DNA of 60,241 nucleotides. Origin: Euzebya sp. Its GTDB lineage: Bacteria > Actinomycetota > Nitriliruptoria > Euzebyales > Euzebyaceae. A program made the position numbers and the translations under genes. The notes beneath the pieces were generated by a model. The model was not told the origin of the DNA. It did no database searches and saw only the letters and a program-made list of their open reading frames with translations. The stretch lies in the NCBI RefSeq assembly GCF_964222135.1, contig NZ_CAXQBR010000062.1:1-60241 (forward strand), read 5' to 3'. Below, piece after piece: positions 30,901-39,227 of this stretch (its first letter is position 1; each line of letters opens with the position of its first letter).

Positions 30901-31674
30901 CTAGTCCCAGCGGAACGCGCGGGCTGCCAGCGCCGGTGCGGCGACGGCCCAGACCGGCAGGGCGATCAGCGACGTCACCGGGATCGCGTCACCCTCGAAC
31001 GCCGCGCGCAGCCAGTCGGCCAGCGGCGCGGCCGGCAGGATCCTAGCGGCGACCTGCATCGCCTCGGGCAGCCGGTCCAGCGGGAACATGATCCCGCTCG
31101 AGATCAGCAGCAGCAGGAACAGCGCGTTCACCAGCGCGAGGGTCGCGAGCGCCTTCAGCCGTCCCGCCAGGCCCATGCCGATCCCGGCGAAGGCCGCGGT
31201 CCCGAGCAGCATCGCCGGGACGACCAGCGCCAGCCGGTCGCCCTCGGGCCGCCAGCCGAGCGCCAGCGCCACGCCGACGATCACGACGACCTGGACGACC
31301 TCGACGGCGAGGATCGCGAGAGCCTTCGACGCGATCAGCTCGCCCCGCCGGAGCGGGGTGGCGCCCAGGCGCTTGAGCACCAGGTAGAACCGCTCGAACC
31401 CCGTCTGGATGCCGAGGGAGACCATCGCCGCGCCGATCACGCTCAGGGCCAGGATCCCCGGGGCGAGGAACGCGACCGGCTCGGTGTCGTCCGGCACGGG
31501 CAGGACCCGGACGAGGCTGAAGAAGACCAACAGCCCGGTCGGGATGCCGAAGGTGACGGTCAGGTTCTCCGCGTTGCGGAGGAGCAGGCGCAGCTCCATC
31601 CCCGTCTGCGCGACGAGCCGGGCGGCACGACGGCCCACGCCGTCAGCGTGCCCCTCCACCGGGGTCGCGGTCAC
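30901..31674 (-). CDS. ABC-2 type transporter permease
   Basis: 257 aa, six predicted membrane helices, start overlapping the stop of the ATPase gene by 4 bases. Membrane part of an exporter. The family segment FLAPGILALSVIGAAMVSLGIQ and the late SSGIMFPLDRLPEAMQ (the conserved ABC-2 loop before the last helices) are present. The substrate is unknown; DrrB-type drug export or heme/lipid export are possible. In other actinobacteria a similar transporter accompanies the ctaA region. Confidence 0.88.
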   Translation of the reverse strand: MTATPVEGHADGVGRRAARLVAQTGMELRLLLRNAENLTVTFGIPTGLLVFFSLVRVLPVPDDTEPVAFLAPGILALSVIGAAMVSLGIQTGFERFYLVLKRLGATPLRRGELIASKALAILAVEVVQVVVIVGVALALGWRPEGDRLALVVPAMLLGTAAFAGIGMGLAGRLKALATLALVNALFLLLLISSGIMFPLDRLPEAMQVAARILPAAPLADWLRAAFEGDAIPVTSLIALPVWAVAAPALAARAFRWD

Positions 31675-32681
31675 GGGGTGCGCACCTCCTCGGCGCCCTC
31701 GGGCAGGCGGGCGGGGCTGCCGAAGGCCTGGCGTGTCAGCTCGAGGTAGGCGGTCTCGAGCCCCTCACCGCCCGTGGTCACCCCGGTCAGGTGGTGCCCG
31801 GTGCCGGTGAACCAGCCGGTGATGCGGCCGAGGAGGCCCTGCGCGGTCTCCGCATCCGCCTCGACCAGCCAGCGGTCCGCCGCCTCCGCCACCACCGGCA
31901 CGCCGCCGAGCGCCGCGGACAGCGCGTCGGCGTCGATGTCGTCCGGGGTGGTGATCGTGATGCCCGACGGCGCGTAGCGGGCGACCAACCCGGCCGGGCT
32001 GTCGACGGCGAGGACCCGCCCCTCACCCATGACCGCGACCTGGTCGGCGAGGTGCTCGGCCTCGCGCATGAAGTGGGTCGTCAGCAGCACCGAGACCCCG
32101 TCGCCGCGGAGGCGGCGGATCAGCTCCCACGTCGTCGTCCGCGCCTCGGGGTCCATCCCGGTCGTCGGCTCGTCGAGGATCAGCACGCGTGGGCGGCCGA
32201 CCAGCGCGAGGGCGAGGTTGAGCCGCTGCTTCTCCCCACCGCTGAGCGACCGGTACCGCGACCGCGCGACCCCGGTCAGGCCGAGGGCCTCCAGCAGCTC
32301 CTCGGGGTCCCAGCGGGCGGGGTGCAGGCGGGCGTACAGCCGCAGGACCTCACGCGGGGTCGCGGCCTGCCACACACCGCCCTCCTGCAGCATCACCCCG
32401 AGATGGGGGGCGAGCGCCGGGCGGTCGGCGACCGGGTCGAGCCCGAGCACCCGGACAGCCCCCTCGTCGGGGCGGCGGAACCCCTCGATGCACTCGACGG
32501 TCGTGGTCTTGCCGGCGCCGTTCGGGCCGAGGAGGGCCACGACCTGCCCCGCGGGCACGACCAGGTCGACCTCGTCGACGACACGTCGGCCGTCGTAGGC
32601 CTTGACCAGCCCGCGGACGTCGATCGCCAACGCGGTCGTGTCCGGCGGCGCGGCCGTCGGGTGTGGATCGGTGGCTACCAT
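31671..32681 (-). CDS. ABC transporter ATP-binding protein (DrrA type)
   Basis: 336 aa. ATPase of the exporter: Walker A LLGPNGAGKTTTVECIEG (residues about 52-69), Q-loop LGVMLQEGG, signature LSGGEKQRLNLALALVG, Walker B RVLILDEPTTGMDPEA, and H-loop LTTHFMREAEHLADQ. The C-terminal 110 residues after the ATPase form the extra domain of DrrA-like exporters. Overlaps the permease by 4 bases. Its start codon is 16 bases from the start of the divergent AMP-binding gene, so their promoters overlap. Confidence 0.92.
   Translation of the reverse strand: MVATDPHPTAAPPDTTALAIDVRGLVKAYDGRRVVDEVDLVVPAGQVVALLGPNGAGKTTTVECIEGFRRPDEGAVRVLGLDPVADRPALAPHLGVMLQEGGVWQAATPREVLRLYARLHPARWDPEELLEALGLTGVARSRYRSLSGGEKQRLNLALALVGRPRVLILDEPTTGMDPEARTTTWELIRRLRGDGVSVLLTTHFMREAEHLADQVAVMGEGRVLAVDSPAGLVARYAPSGITITTPDDIDADALSAALGGVPVVAEAADRWLVEADAETAQGLLGRITGWFTGTGHHLTGVTTGGEGLETAYLELTRQAFGSPARLPEGAEEVRTP
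32676..32681 (+). promoter_or_regulatory. Putative -10 box (TACCAT) of the AMP-binding-like gene
   Basis: TACCAT lies 15 bases before the ATG at 32697 and overlaps the start codon of the divergent ABC ATPase gene. Weak evidence, given the overlap with coding sequence. Confidence 0.25.
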
Positions 32682-32696
32682 CTGCGGGCGACCAGT

Positions 32697-33503
32697 ATGT
32701 CAGTGCCTCCCGATGCAGACGCCACGACGACCCCTCAGGCGGTCGCCGACCACCCTGCGTCACACGATCAGCTGCTGCGCCGCGCCGCCGCCCGCTGGGG
32801 CGACCGGACGGCCGTGGAGGCGCCCTCCGGCAGCCTCACGTGGGCCGAGCTCGACGACGCGGTCACCCGGGCCGCCGCGTCCATCCGACGGGTGGCGGAG
32901 GAGGGGGACGTCGTCGCCGTCGCGCTGGGCCACGACCTCGACCTGTTCATCGCGCCGTTCGTCGCCAGCCGCGCCGGCATCCGGGTCCTGCCGCTCCCGC
33001 CGGCCGCCGCCCCGTCGACGTGGACCCGACTGCTGCGGGCGGCCGACCCGGTCGCCGTCGTCGCGGACCGCGCGCACCTCGCGGCCGCCACCGCGGCAGG
33101 GGAGGCGGACCACCACCTCGTCATCCACGCCGACCTGGCGTGGGCGCTCGAGGGCCACGTCGACGTGGACTTCGCGGTGGGGGAGGGGACCGCTGACGTC
33201 CTGCTCGTCCCGACCCCGGCCGGCGGGCTTTATGCGGTCGCGAGCGGCGCCGTGGTCCGGGCGGCCGCCGCGCACGTGGCCGCCGCGGCGCAGGACGTGC
33301 ACGCCCGGACCCGCATCCCCGGCGCGCTCGCCGGCATCGACGTGCTGGTGACCCAGGTGACGGCGATCGCCCTCGTCGGTGGCACCGCCGTCCTCGTCGA
33401 CGACCCGATCGGGTACCCCGCAGCCGGTGCGCCCGCAGCCGGTGCACCCGGCCCTGCGGGGGCCGATAGCCTGCCGCAGCACCCCACCGCCGAGGAGTCG
33501 TGA
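32697..33503 (+). CDS. AMP-binding-like protein, N-terminal part only
   Basis: 268 aa. The first 140 residues resemble the N-terminal domain of acyl-CoA synthetases (ANL family): HDQLLRRAAARWGDRTAVEAP, LTWAELDDAVTRAAASI, VVAVALGHDLDLFIAPFVASRAG. Where the ATP-binding P-loop (YTSGTTGxPK type) should be, the sequence is LLVPTPAGGLYAVASGAVV, lacking the Ser/Thr-Gly-Thr-Thr-Gly-Pro-Lys pattern. The rest of the large domain and the mobile C-terminal domain are missing; the protein ends in an Ala/Gly/Pro tail. It is probably not an active ligase. It stands directly before fabD and fabG, so a regulatory or scaffold role in fatty-acid synthesis, or decay of a former acyl-ACP synthetase, is possible. 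Confidence 0.6.
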   Translation: MSVPPDADATTTPQAVADHPASHDQLLRRAAARWGDRTAVEAPSGSLTWAELDDAVTRAAASIRRVAEEGDVVAVALGHDLDLFIAPFVASRAGIRVLPLPPAAAPSTWTRLLRAADPVAVVADRAHLAAATAAGEADHHLVIHADLAWALEGHVDVDFAVGEGTADVLLVPTPAGGLYAVASGAVVRAAAAHVAAAAQDVHARTRIPGALAGIDVLVTQVTAIALVGGTAVLVDDPIGYPAAGAPAAGAPGPAGADSLPQHPTAEES

Positions 33504-33510
33504 TCCGCCG

Positions 33511-33573
33511 ATGAGCACCGCACCCGCCGAGGCCGCCTGGCCGCCGCCACACCGCGGAGCGACCCGCCGATGA
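33511..33573 (+). CDS. Possible 20-residue micro-ORF before fabD
   Basis: An ATG at 33511 opens a 20-codon frame whose TGA overlaps the fabD start (ATGA). The sequence before its ATG (CCGCCGATGA) is repeated exactly before the fabD ATG at 33570. It could be a leader peptide that couples translation, or a duplication of the start region. No homology can be seen; real translation is unproven. Confidence 0.25.
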   Translation: MSTAPAEAAWPPPHRGATRR

Positions 33574-34457
33574 TCGCCGTCGTCTTCCCCGGCCAGGGCA
33601 GCCAGCAGCCCCAGATGGCCGTCCCGTGGCGCGACCACCCCTCGGCCGCCCGGTGGGCCGAGGCCGACGACGTGCTCGGCTGGGACGTCACCCGCCTCGG
33701 CGTCGACGCGGACGCCGACGAGCTCCGCGAGCCCCTCAACTGCCAGGTCGCGCTGTTCGTCCACCACGTCGTGCTGCTCGAGGCCTGGCGCGACGCCCAC
33801 CCCGACGTCGAGGTCGCGATGGCCGCCGGCCACTCCCTCGGCGAGTACGACGCCCTGGTCGCCGCGGGCGCGCTCGGCTTCGCCGACGCCCTGCGGCTGG
33901 TCGACGTCCGGGCACGGGCGACCCAGGCCGCGGCGGAGGCGATGCCCGGCACGATGATCGCGGCGCTCGGCTTCGACGTGGCCGAGGTCACGAGCGCCTG
34001 CGCCGAGGCCGGCGCGCACGTCGCGAACGACAACGCGGACGGCCAGATCACGGTCAGCGGCACCCCCGCGCAGCTCGCCGCCGTGAAGGACCTGCTGGCG
34101 GAGGGGCGTGGCAAGGTCCGCGACATCCCGGTCGGGGCGGCCTACCACTCGCCGCACATGGCGGCAGCCGTCGAGCCGCTGGGGGAGGCGCTGGACGCCG
34201 CCCCGTTCGCCGACGCCGCCGTCCCCGTGGTGGCGAACGTCGACGCACGCCCCCACACCGCGGCGGGGGACTGGCCGACCCTCCTGCGCGAGCAGGTCGT
34301 CAAGCCGGTCCGCTGGCGCGAGAGCGTCCTCGCCATGCGCGACGCCGGCGTCGACGAGGTCGTCGAGCTCGGCGCCACCCCGGTCCTGACCGCGATGATC
34401 AAGCGGATCGACCGCTCGATCGGCCGCACGGCCGTGACCACCCCGGAGGAGCTCTGA
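33570..34457 (+). CDS. fabD: Malonyl-CoA:ACP transacylase
   Basis: 295 aa. Loads malonyl groups onto acyl carrier protein for fatty-acid elongation. VVFPGQGSQ at the N-terminus, the nucleophile in [14 protein letters not shown] (Ser near residue 90), Arg in [12 protein letters not shown], the second catalytic residue in AYHSPHM and the late [16 protein letters not shown]. Normal length for the family. Its stop overlaps the ATG of fabG by one base. No acpP or fabF follows, so the rest of the FAS II genes must be elsewhere. Confidence 0.94.
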   Translation: MIAVVFPGQGSQQPQMAVPWRDHPSAARWAEADDVLGWDVTRLGVDADADELREPLNCQVALFVHHVVLLEAWRDAHPDVEVAMAAGHSLGEYDALVAAGALGFADALRLVDVRARATQAAAEAMPGTMIAALGFDVAEVTSACAEAGAHVANDNADGQITVSGTPAQLAAVKDLLAEGRGKVRDIPVGAAYHSPHMAAAVEPLGEALDAAPFADAAVPVVANVDARPHTAAGDWPTLLREQVVKPVRWRESVLAMRDAGVDEVVELGATPVLTAMIKRIDRSIGRTAVTTPEEL

Positions 34458-35179
34458 TGGCGGAGGGCCGCTGGGCGCTGGTGACCGGCGCGTCGAAGGG
34501 CATCGGGGCCGCGACGGCCCGGGCGCTGGCCGCCGACGGCTGCGGAGTCATCATCGGCTACGGCGGGGACGCCGACGGCGCGGCGGCGGTCGCCGCGGAC
34601 TGCGAGGCCCACGGCGTCGAGACCCGCACCGTCGCCGCGGACCTGGGCAGCGACATCGGGCCGCTCGAGGCCGCGGTCGAGGACGTGGGTGGCGTCGCCG
34701 TCCTCGTCAACAACGCCGGGGTCACCGCCGACGGGCTGGTCTTCGGCATGGACGACGAGGCGTTCGAGCGCACCCTCGCGGTCAACCTCACCGCCTCGTT
34801 CCGGCTGAGCCGTGCGGTCCTGCGCCGCATGCTGCGCGCCCGCCACGGCCGCATCGTCAACGTCTCGAGCGTCGTCGGGCTGCACGGCAACCCCGGCCAG
34901 GCCAACTACGCGGCGTCCAAGGCCGGGCTGGTCGGCCTGACCAAGGCGCTGGCCCGCGAGGTCGGCAAGCGCGGCATCACCGTCAACGCCGTCGCACCCG
35001 GCTTCGTCACCACCGCGATGACCGCCGAGGTCGGCGCCGACGCGATGGTCGACCGCATCCCCGCCGGCCGGCTCGGCGAGCCCGAGGAGGTCGCCGCCGC
35101 CATCGCGTTCCTCTGCAGCGACGCGGCCTCGTACGTCAACGGGACGGTCCTGCAGGTCGACGGCGGGCTGTTCGCGTGA
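34457..35179 (+). CDS. fabG: 3-oxoacyl-ACP reductase (SDR family)
   Basis: 240 aa. NADPH-dependent reduction of beta-ketoacyl-ACP. Rossmann motif [25 protein letters not shown], the catalytic Ser-Tyr-Lys in [24 protein letters not shown], and [17 protein letters not shown] after it. FabG rather than another SDR is supported by the close fit to FabG signatures and by its position directly after fabD. Its stop overlaps the acyltransferase start by 4 bases. Confidence 0.9.
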   Translation: MAEGRWALVTGASKGIGAATARALAADGCGVIIGYGGDADGAAAVAADCEAHGVETRTVAADLGSDIGPLEAAVEDVGGVAVLVNNAGVTADGLVFGMDDEAFERTLAVNLTASFRLSRAVLRRMLRARHGRIVNVSSVVGLHGNPGQANYAASKAGLVGLTKALAREVGKRGITVNAVAPGFVTTAMTAEVGADAMVDRIPAGRLGEPEEVAAAIAFLCSDAASYVNGTVLQVDGGLFA

Positions 35180-35865
35180 CCGCGGCGCGACCCCCGGTGC
35201 GTCCGGGGCCCGCGCCGCTGCTGATGCAGCTGACCAAGCGGGCGGCCGGGCCGCCGCTGATGCGGTGGTTGCGCTGCGAGGTGACCGGCCGCGAGCACGT
35301 GCCGTCGAGCGGCGGCGCGATCGTCGCGGCCAACCACCGCTCGTTCCTCGACCACTTCACCCTCGGCTCGGCCAGCCCGCGACCCATGCGCTTCCTCGGC
35401 AAGGCGTCGCTGGCCGAGGGCCTGGCGGGTCGCTGGAACATGGCGATGGGGATGATCCCCGTGGAGCGGGGCACCGCCGACCTCGACGTGCTGGACGTCC
35501 TCGCCGAGGTGCTCCGCGCCGGCGCGGTGGTCGGGATCTTCCCCGAGGGCACCCGGTCGGCCCCCGGCGAGCTGCACCGCTTCCGCTCGGGGATGGCCCG
35601 GGTGGCTGCGGCCGCCGAGGTGCCGATCGTCCCGGCCGGGCTGCGGGGCATGGCCACGGTGTGGCCGCGCGGGCAGACCCTCCCGAGCGCCCGCCGTCCC
35701 GCCCCGGGGGTGCTGTCGGTCCGCTTCGGCGCGCCCGTCGTGCTGCCCGACGCCTCCCCCCGCAGCCGCCGGCAGGCGACCAGCCAGGTGTTCGACGCGG
35801 TCGCGGAGCTGTGCGGCCAGCCGCTGGCAGACGGCTTCGCCCCCATCCCCGAACGCGGGGAGTAG
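35176..35865 (+). CDS. plsC: 1-acylglycerol-3-phosphate acyltransferase (PlsC family)
   Basis: 229 aa, overlapping fabG by 4 bases. Acylates lysophosphatidic acid at the membrane in phospholipid synthesis. Motif I is NHRSFLDHF (HX4D, near residue 55), motif II MIPVERG, motif [10 protein letters not shown], motif [10 protein letters not shown]. No clear membrane helix, which is common for short PlsC proteins. Follows fabD-fabG, so fatty-acid synthesis and its use are linked in one transcript. Whether it acts on lysophosphatidic acid or another acyl acceptor cannot be told. Confidence 0.88.
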   Translation: MTAARPPVRPGPAPLLMQLTKRAAGPPLMRWLRCEVTGREHVPSSGGAIVAANHRSFLDHFTLGSASPRPMRFLGKASLAEGLAGRWNMAMGMIPVERGTADLDVLDVLAEVLRAGAVVGIFPEGTRSAPGELHRFRSGMARVAAAAEVPIVPAGLRGMATVWPRGQTLPSARRPAPGVLSVRFGAPVVLPDASPRSRRQATSQVFDAVAELCGQPLADGFAPIPERGE

Positions 35866-35891
35866 GGGAGGGGAGGGGGTCCGCGCCTCGG

Positions 35892-35944
35892 CCGGACGGA
35901 CGCTGGTCGGGGTCGTGCGGGGGTGGCTAGGGTCGTCCGTCCGG
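35892..35944. promoter_or_regulatory. Inverted repeat bracketing a -10 box
   Basis: CCGGACGGAC (35892-35901) and GTCCGTCCGG (35935-35944) form a perfect 10-bp inverted pair. A -10-like TAGGGT (35928-35933) lies inside, next to the right arm. This layout fits an operator that loops over the promoter of the gene at 35984, but it may be only a hairpin ending the plsC transcript. Confidence 0.45.
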
Positions 35945-35983
35945 TCGGCGTCACGCCGTCGCAGTCGGGGAACGGGGGTTCTC

Positions 35984-36481
35984 ATGATCACAACGGACGA
36001 CGGCAGTCACCGTCCGATGCCCGTCTACGGGCCGACGGTCGAGCGGCACCGGCGCGTCGCCACCTCCGCCGGCGTGGCGCTCGGGTTCCTCTCCGCGGTC
36101 CTGTCGAGCCTCGGACCCGGTCTGGTCACCGTCTGGCTCGTCGCAGGTCTGGGTGTCGCGATCAGCGTGTGGCTGGCCCACCAGGACGCGCGGGTCCGCA
36201 CCCACGCAGCGCGGACCGGCGAGCCCTGGCCCGACGACTGGGCGGTCATGCGCCGTCACCCGGTGCCGTTCCTCGCCCTGCTCGTCCTCGTCATGGGGGT
36301 GGGGGTCGGCCTGCAGCGCCTGACCGACGTCCCGGTCGGGGTCGCCGTCGGGCTGGTGGTCATGTCGTCGGTGGGCGGGGTGCACCTGCTGCACGCCCGC
36401 TACCGCCGGACCGGCCGCACGCCGGCCAAGCCCCTCGCCGTGGTCGGGCCGTCGGGGTCGCACCACCCGCAGGGTTCCTGA
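35984..36481 (+). CDS. Membrane protein of unknown function
   Basis: 165 aa from the ATG at 35984. Three to four hydrophobic segments at about residues 28-45, 48-63, 88-104 and 112-128, separated by a loop rich in charged residues (HQDARVRTHAARTGEPWPDDW). N- and C-terminal tails are polar; the C-terminus is Gly/Ser/His-rich. I do not recognise the family. It has its own promoter-like region and lies alone between plsC and serC. Confidence 0.55.
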   Translation: MITTDDGSHRPMPVYGPTVERHRRVATSAGVALGFLSAVLSSLGPGLVTVWLVAGLGVAISVWLAHQDARVRTHAARTGEPWPDDWAVMRRHPVPFLALLVLVMGVGVGLQRLTDVPVGVAVGLVVMSSVGGVHLLHARYRRTGRTPAKPLAVVGPSGSHHPQGS

Positions 36482-36529
36482 CGTTCGCCCGGTTCGCAGG
36501 TCGTCCGGCGACGTGCCACAGTTGAGCCC

Positions 36530-37645
36530 ATGACCGCCGACATCACGATCCCGCCCGACCTGCTCCCGGCCGACGGCCGCTTCGGGTGCGGTCCGTCGAA
36601 GGTCCGCCAGGCCTCCGTCGAGGCGCTGGCCGCGTCCGGGACGAGGTACCTCGGCACCTCCCACCGCCAGCCGGCGGTCAAGGGCCTGGTCGGTCGGATC
36701 CGCGCGGGCATGCGGGACCACTTCGGCCTCCCCGAGGACTACGAGGTCATCCTCGGCAACGGCGGGGCCACGGCGTTCTGGGACGCCGCCTGCTTCGGCC
36801 TGATCGAGCGGCGCTCCGCCCACGCGGTGTTCGGCGAGTTCAGCGGCAAGTTCGCCGCGTCGGCCCGGATCGCGCCGCACCTCGAGGACCCCGTCCTGGT
36901 CGAGTCCGAGCCCGGCACCCACCCCACCGTCGGCCGGGTCGAGGGCGTGGACGTCTACGCTCTCACCCACAACGAGACCTCCACCGGCGTCGCCATGCCG
37001 CTGACCCGCCCGGCGGGCAACGGCCTGGTGCTGGTCGACGCCACCTCCGGCGCCGGCGCGATCGACTTCGACCCCGCCGAGGTCGACGCCTACTACTTCA
37101 GCCCCCAGAAGGCCTTCGGCGCCGAGGGCGGCATCTTCGTGGCCCTCCTGTCGCCCGCCGCCCAAGCCCGGATCGGTGCCATCCGCGCGTCGGGACGGCC
37201 GACGCCGCCATCCCTCGACCTGTCGATCGCACTCGACAACTCCACCAAGGACCAGACCTACAACACCCCCGCGGTGTCCTCGCTGTTCCTGCTGGCCGAC
37301 AACGTCGAGTGGCTCATCGACCGGGGTGGGCTCGCCGCCGTCGCGAAGGAGACCGCCGCCAAGTCCCAGGTGATCTACGACTGGGCGGAAGCCCGCGAGT
37401 GGGCCACGCCGTTCGTCACCGACCCGGCCATGCGCTCGCCGGTCGTCTGCACCGTCGACCTGGACGACGCCATCGACGCGGGTGAGGTGTCCGCGGTCCT
37501 GCGGGCCAACGGGATCGTCGACACCGAGGCGTACCGCAAGCTCGGTCGCAACCAGCTGCGGCTCGGCACCTTCCCGGCAGTCGACCACGCCGACGTCGAG
37601 GCGCTGGTCGCGAGCATCGACCACGTCGTCGCCGCGCTGACCTGA
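36530..37645 (+). CDS. serC: Phosphoserine aminotransferase, actinobacterial type
   Basis: 371 aa. PLP enzyme converting 3-phosphohydroxypyruvate to phosphoserine in serine synthesis. Motifs: FGCGPSKVR at the N-terminus, GTSHRQPAVK, ILGNGGATAFWD, LTHNETSTGV, LVDATSGAGA, and the PLP lysine in YYFSPQKAFGAEGG. The sequence fits the shorter mycobacterial/streptomycete SerC class. It is followed after 19 bases by the CoA-transferase gene, with which it may share a transcript by proximity only. Confidence 0.93.
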   Translation: MTADITIPPDLLPADGRFGCGPSKVRQASVEALAASGTRYLGTSHRQPAVKGLVGRIRAGMRDHFGLPEDYEVILGNGGATAFWDAACFGLIERRSAHAVFGEFSGKFAASARIAPHLEDPVLVESEPGTHPTVGRVEGVDVYALTHNETSTGVAMPLTRPAGNGLVLVDATSGAGAIDFDPAEVDAYYFSPQKAFGAEGGIFVALLSPAAQARIGAIRASGRPTPPSLDLSIALDNSTKDQTYNTPAVSSLFLLADNVEWLIDRGGLAAVAKETAAKSQVIYDWAEAREWATPFVTDPAMRSPVVCTVDLDDAIDAGEVSAVLRANGIVDTEAYRKLGRNQLRLGTFPAVDHADVEALVASIDHVVAALT

Positions 37646-37664
37646 CGCCTCCGCGGATCCCGCC

Positions 37665-38894
37665 GTGCGCATCGTCGACCCCGACGCGTTGCCCGCAGCC
37701 CTCCCCGGGCTGCCGGCCAGCCCGCGGGTCGTCACGTCGGGGAACTTCGCGACGCCCCGCACGGCCCTCGCGGCCCTCGACGCCGGCATCGAGACCTACC
37801 GGCTGAACCTGCTCAACGCCCAGGTGCCGCTGCCCGACCGGGACGGCGTGATCTGGGAGACCTCCTTCGTCGGCGCGGCCATGCGGCGGAGCCCGCGCCT
37901 GGCCTACGTGCCGACCCGGCTGTCGCTGGTCCCCGACCTGTGGCGGACGACCCTGCCACCGGACGTCGTCGTGGTCCACACCTCCACCCCCCGCGGGGGG
38001 CAGGTGTCGCTCGGCATCGAGGTCAACGTCCTGCCGTCGGCCATCGAGGCGGTGCGGGCGCGCGGCGGCGTGCTGATCGCCCAGATGAACCCGCGGATGC
38101 CCTTCACCCGCGGCGACGGGGTGCTCGACGTGGACGACGTCGACCTCGCGGTCGAGGTGGACGAGCCGCTCGCCTCCCCGCCCCCGATCCCGCTGGACGA
38201 CACCGCCGCCGCGATCGGGGCGGCGGTGGCCGGGCGGGTGCCGGACGGCGCGACGGTGCAACTCGGCATCGGGGCGGTCCCCGACGCGGTGCTGCACGGC
38301 CTCCGGTCCCGCCGCGGGCTGCGGGTGTGGAGCGAGATGTTCTCCGACGGCGTCCTCGCCCTCGACGCCGAGGGCGCTCTCGACACCGACGCGACGATCA
38401 CCGCGTCGTTCGCCTTCGGCTCCGCCGAGCTGTACCGCTGGATCGACGGCAACGACCGCGTCCAGATGCTGCGGACCGAGGTGGTCAACGAACCGGCCCG
38501 GATCGCGCGCAACCCCCGGATGGTCTCGGTGAACACCGCCCTGCAGGTGGACCTGTTCGCCCAGGCGAACGCGTCGCGCATCGGCTCCCGGATCTTCTCC
38601 GGCTTCGGGGGCCAGACCGACTTCATCGTCGGCGCGCTCCACTCGCCGGGCGGGCAGGCGATCATGGCGCTGCGGTCCTGGCACCCCAAGGCGGACGTCT
38701 CCACGATCGTGCCGCTCGTCGACGAGCCGGTCACGTCGTTCCAGCCGACCGCGGTCGTGACCGAGCAGGGCGTCGCCGACGTCTTCGGCCACGACGAGCG
38801 CACCCAGGCCGCCCACCTGATCGAGCAGGCCGCCCACCCGCGGGTCCGCGACGAGCTGTGGGAGGAAGCGGCCGCCCTCGGCCTGCTCGGGTAG
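37665..38894 (+). CDS. Acetyl-CoA hydrolase / 4-hydroxybutyrate CoA-transferase family protein
   Basis: 409 aa, GTG start. Family I CoA-transferase: moves CoA between acyl groups or hydrolyses it. SGNFATPRTAL near the N-terminus, GIGAVPDAVLHGL, the catalytic glutamate in WSEMFSDGVL, GGQTDFIVGALHSPGGQAIMAL, and VVTEQGVADVFG near the end. It aligns with the 4-hydroxybutyrate/acetate CoA-transferase group (Cat1/Cat2-like), but the substrate is not determined. It precedes the dcw cluster but a 333-bp gap with regulatory sites intervenes. Confidence 0.88.
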   Translation: MRIVDPDALPAALPGLPASPRVVTSGNFATPRTALAALDAGIETYRLNLLNAQVPLPDRDGVIWETSFVGAAMRRSPRLAYVPTRLSLVPDLWRTTLPPDVVVVHTSTPRGGQVSLGIEVNVLPSAIEAVRARGGVLIAQMNPRMPFTRGDGVLDVDDVDLAVEVDEPLASPPPIPLDDTAAAIGAAVAGRVPDGATVQLGIGAVPDAVLHGLRSRRGLRVWSEMFSDGVLALDAEGALDTDATITASFAFGSAELYRWIDGNDRVQMLRTEVVNEPARIARNPRMVSVNTALQVDLFAQANASRIGSRIFSGFGGQTDFIVGALHSPGGQAIMALRSWHPKADVSTIVPLVDEPVTSFQPTAVVTEQGVADVFGHDERTQAAHLIEQAAHPRVRDELWEEAAALGLLG

Positions 38895-38913
38895 CCCGGG
38901 TGGGCCCCGGACC

Positions 38914-38964
38914 CCCAGATCTGGGCATCCGGTACGCCCGCGGGACCACCGCTCAGATCTGAGC
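38914..38964. promoter_or_regulatory. Two AGATCT-centred palindromes upstream of mraZ
   Basis: CCCAGATCTGGG (38914-38925) and GCTCAGATCTGAGC (38951-38964) are perfect palindromes sharing the core CAGATCTG, with centres 38 bp apart. They follow the CoA-transferase stop by 19 bases. They could be operator half-pairs, a terminator, or a small repeat element. The rest of the gap to 39120 is C-rich with repeats of GTCCCACC and GCGTCCCCCAC and two tandem copies of CCCTCGACGCCG near 39032-39055; I see no gene in it. Confidence 0.5.
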
Positions 38965-39121
38965 TCCAGGGCGTCCCCCACCACGCCCCACCCGGGCACC
39001 ACCGCGTCCCCCACGACGTCCCACCACGGCCCTCGACGCCGCCCTCGACGCCGTCCCACGGGGGTGAACAGCACCCAGGGGGGCACATTGGCGCGGTTTC
39101 CTCCCACCGCGTCCCACCGCT

Positions 39122-39150
39122 TTGACCTGCGGTTTTGCGCACTCATGTTG
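39122..39150 (+). promoter_or_regulatory. Possible upstream promoter of the dcw cluster
   Basis: TTGACC (39122-39127) is followed after 17 bases by ATGTTG (39145-39150). The -35 is good, the -10 poor. It would give a leader of about 70 bases carrying the MraZ box region. Confidence 0.3.
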
Positions 39151-39179
39151 CTCAAGTCAAGAAGAAGGGGGTCCTGTGG

Positions 39180-39211
39180 TTGACGTGGTGGGGGGAAGTG
39201 GGGCAAAGTGG
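39180..39211 (+). promoter_or_regulatory. MraZ box inside a promoter in front of mraZ
   Basis: Three TGG-based motifs start at 39189, 39199 and 39209, spaced exactly 10 bp (TGGGG, TGGGG, TGGCG). This is the known layout of MraZ binding sites, direct TGGGN repeats on one face of DNA. They overlap a possible promoter: TTGACG (39180-39185), 18-bp spacer, CAAAGT (39204-39209). MraZ, made by the next gene, would therefore repress its own cluster. Confidence 0.7.
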
Positions 39212-39227
39212 CGCGGAAGGGAAGAAC

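Noticed and set aside
39135-39227. Longer MraZ starting at 39135
   Set aside because: The added part covers the promoter and MraZ box, and the family begins near FLGTY; the GTG at 39228 has a good ribosome-binding site.
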